Shown in pieces: positions 5,566-5,575 of a stretch of DNA of 5,575 bases (within the stretch, counting starts at the first letter, position 1; each line of letters begins with the position of its first letter). The position numbers and the translations under genes were made by a program. This stretch comes from Lachnoclostridium sp. UBA933. GTDB taxonomy: Bacteria; Bacillota; Clostridia; Lachnospirales; Lachnospiraceae. Under the pieces are notes generated by a model. It ran no database searches. It was given only the letters and a program-made list of their open reading frames with translations, and was not told where the DNA came from. The DNA lies in the NCBI GenBank assembly GCA_002293545.1, contig DBDL01000157.1, positions 232-5,806 of the forward strand, read 5' to 3'.

Positions 5566-5575
5566 GGCGAATTTG
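5543..5575 (+). CDS. Possible start of a further gene, cut by the right edge
   Basis: AGAGGA (5531-5536) stands about 7 bases before a GTG at 5543, which opens a frame reading MKQNTFHTANL for 11 codons to the window end without a stop. Only the ribosome site and open frame support it; the piece is too short to identify. The start lies within the 9-bp inverted repeat. Confidence 0.3.
   Translation, partial: MKQNTFHTANL

Overview
The window looks like a piece of chromosome from a low- to moderate-GC Firmicute, most likely a Clostridia/Lachnospiraceae-type gut anaerobe. This is an inference from the AT-rich spacers, the strong GGAGG-type ribosome sites, the use of TTG and GTG starts, and the flavour of the proteins. 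No ribosomal RNA, tRNA, phage, insertion sequence or CRISPR array is visible.

Left part (1-2030, minus strand): a two-gene operon reading towards the left edge. The first gene encodes a DAO-fold FAD-dependent oxidoreductase (906-2030). The second overlaps it by 11 bp and encodes a membrane-anchored family 2 glycosyltransferase of the DPM1/GtrB type (1-916). The second gene runs off the window and is probably nearly complete. A good sigma-A-type promoter precedes the pair. Together they suggest modification of a surface glycan or lipid-linked sugar, but the substrate cannot be read from the sequence.

Middle part (2248-3722, plus strand): tsaE and tsaB, overlapping by 20 bp, encode two subunits of the machinery that makes the universal tRNA modification t6A at position 37. 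The usual next neighbours, rimI and tsaD, do not follow. Instead there is a spacer with two inverted repeats and then a 76-residue protein with two CxxC pairs (3492-3722), starting at TTG. A convincing intrinsic terminator (3778-3810) closes this block.

Right part (3859-5575): putP, a sodium/proline symporter of the SSS family, sits behind its own strong promoter. The promoter's -10 box contains the most upstream in-frame ATG, so the real start must be the downstream ATG at 3916. After putP come an imperfect 33-bp tandem repeat (period 35) and a perfect 9-bp inverted repeat laid over a possible GTG start of a further gene cut by the right edge.

Most of the window is ordinary housekeeping and transport DNA. 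The points most worth checking are the four-cysteine cluster in the oxidoreductase, the altered DxD motif of the glycosyltransferase, and the unexplained repeats downstream of putP. I see no convincing new multi-gene system.
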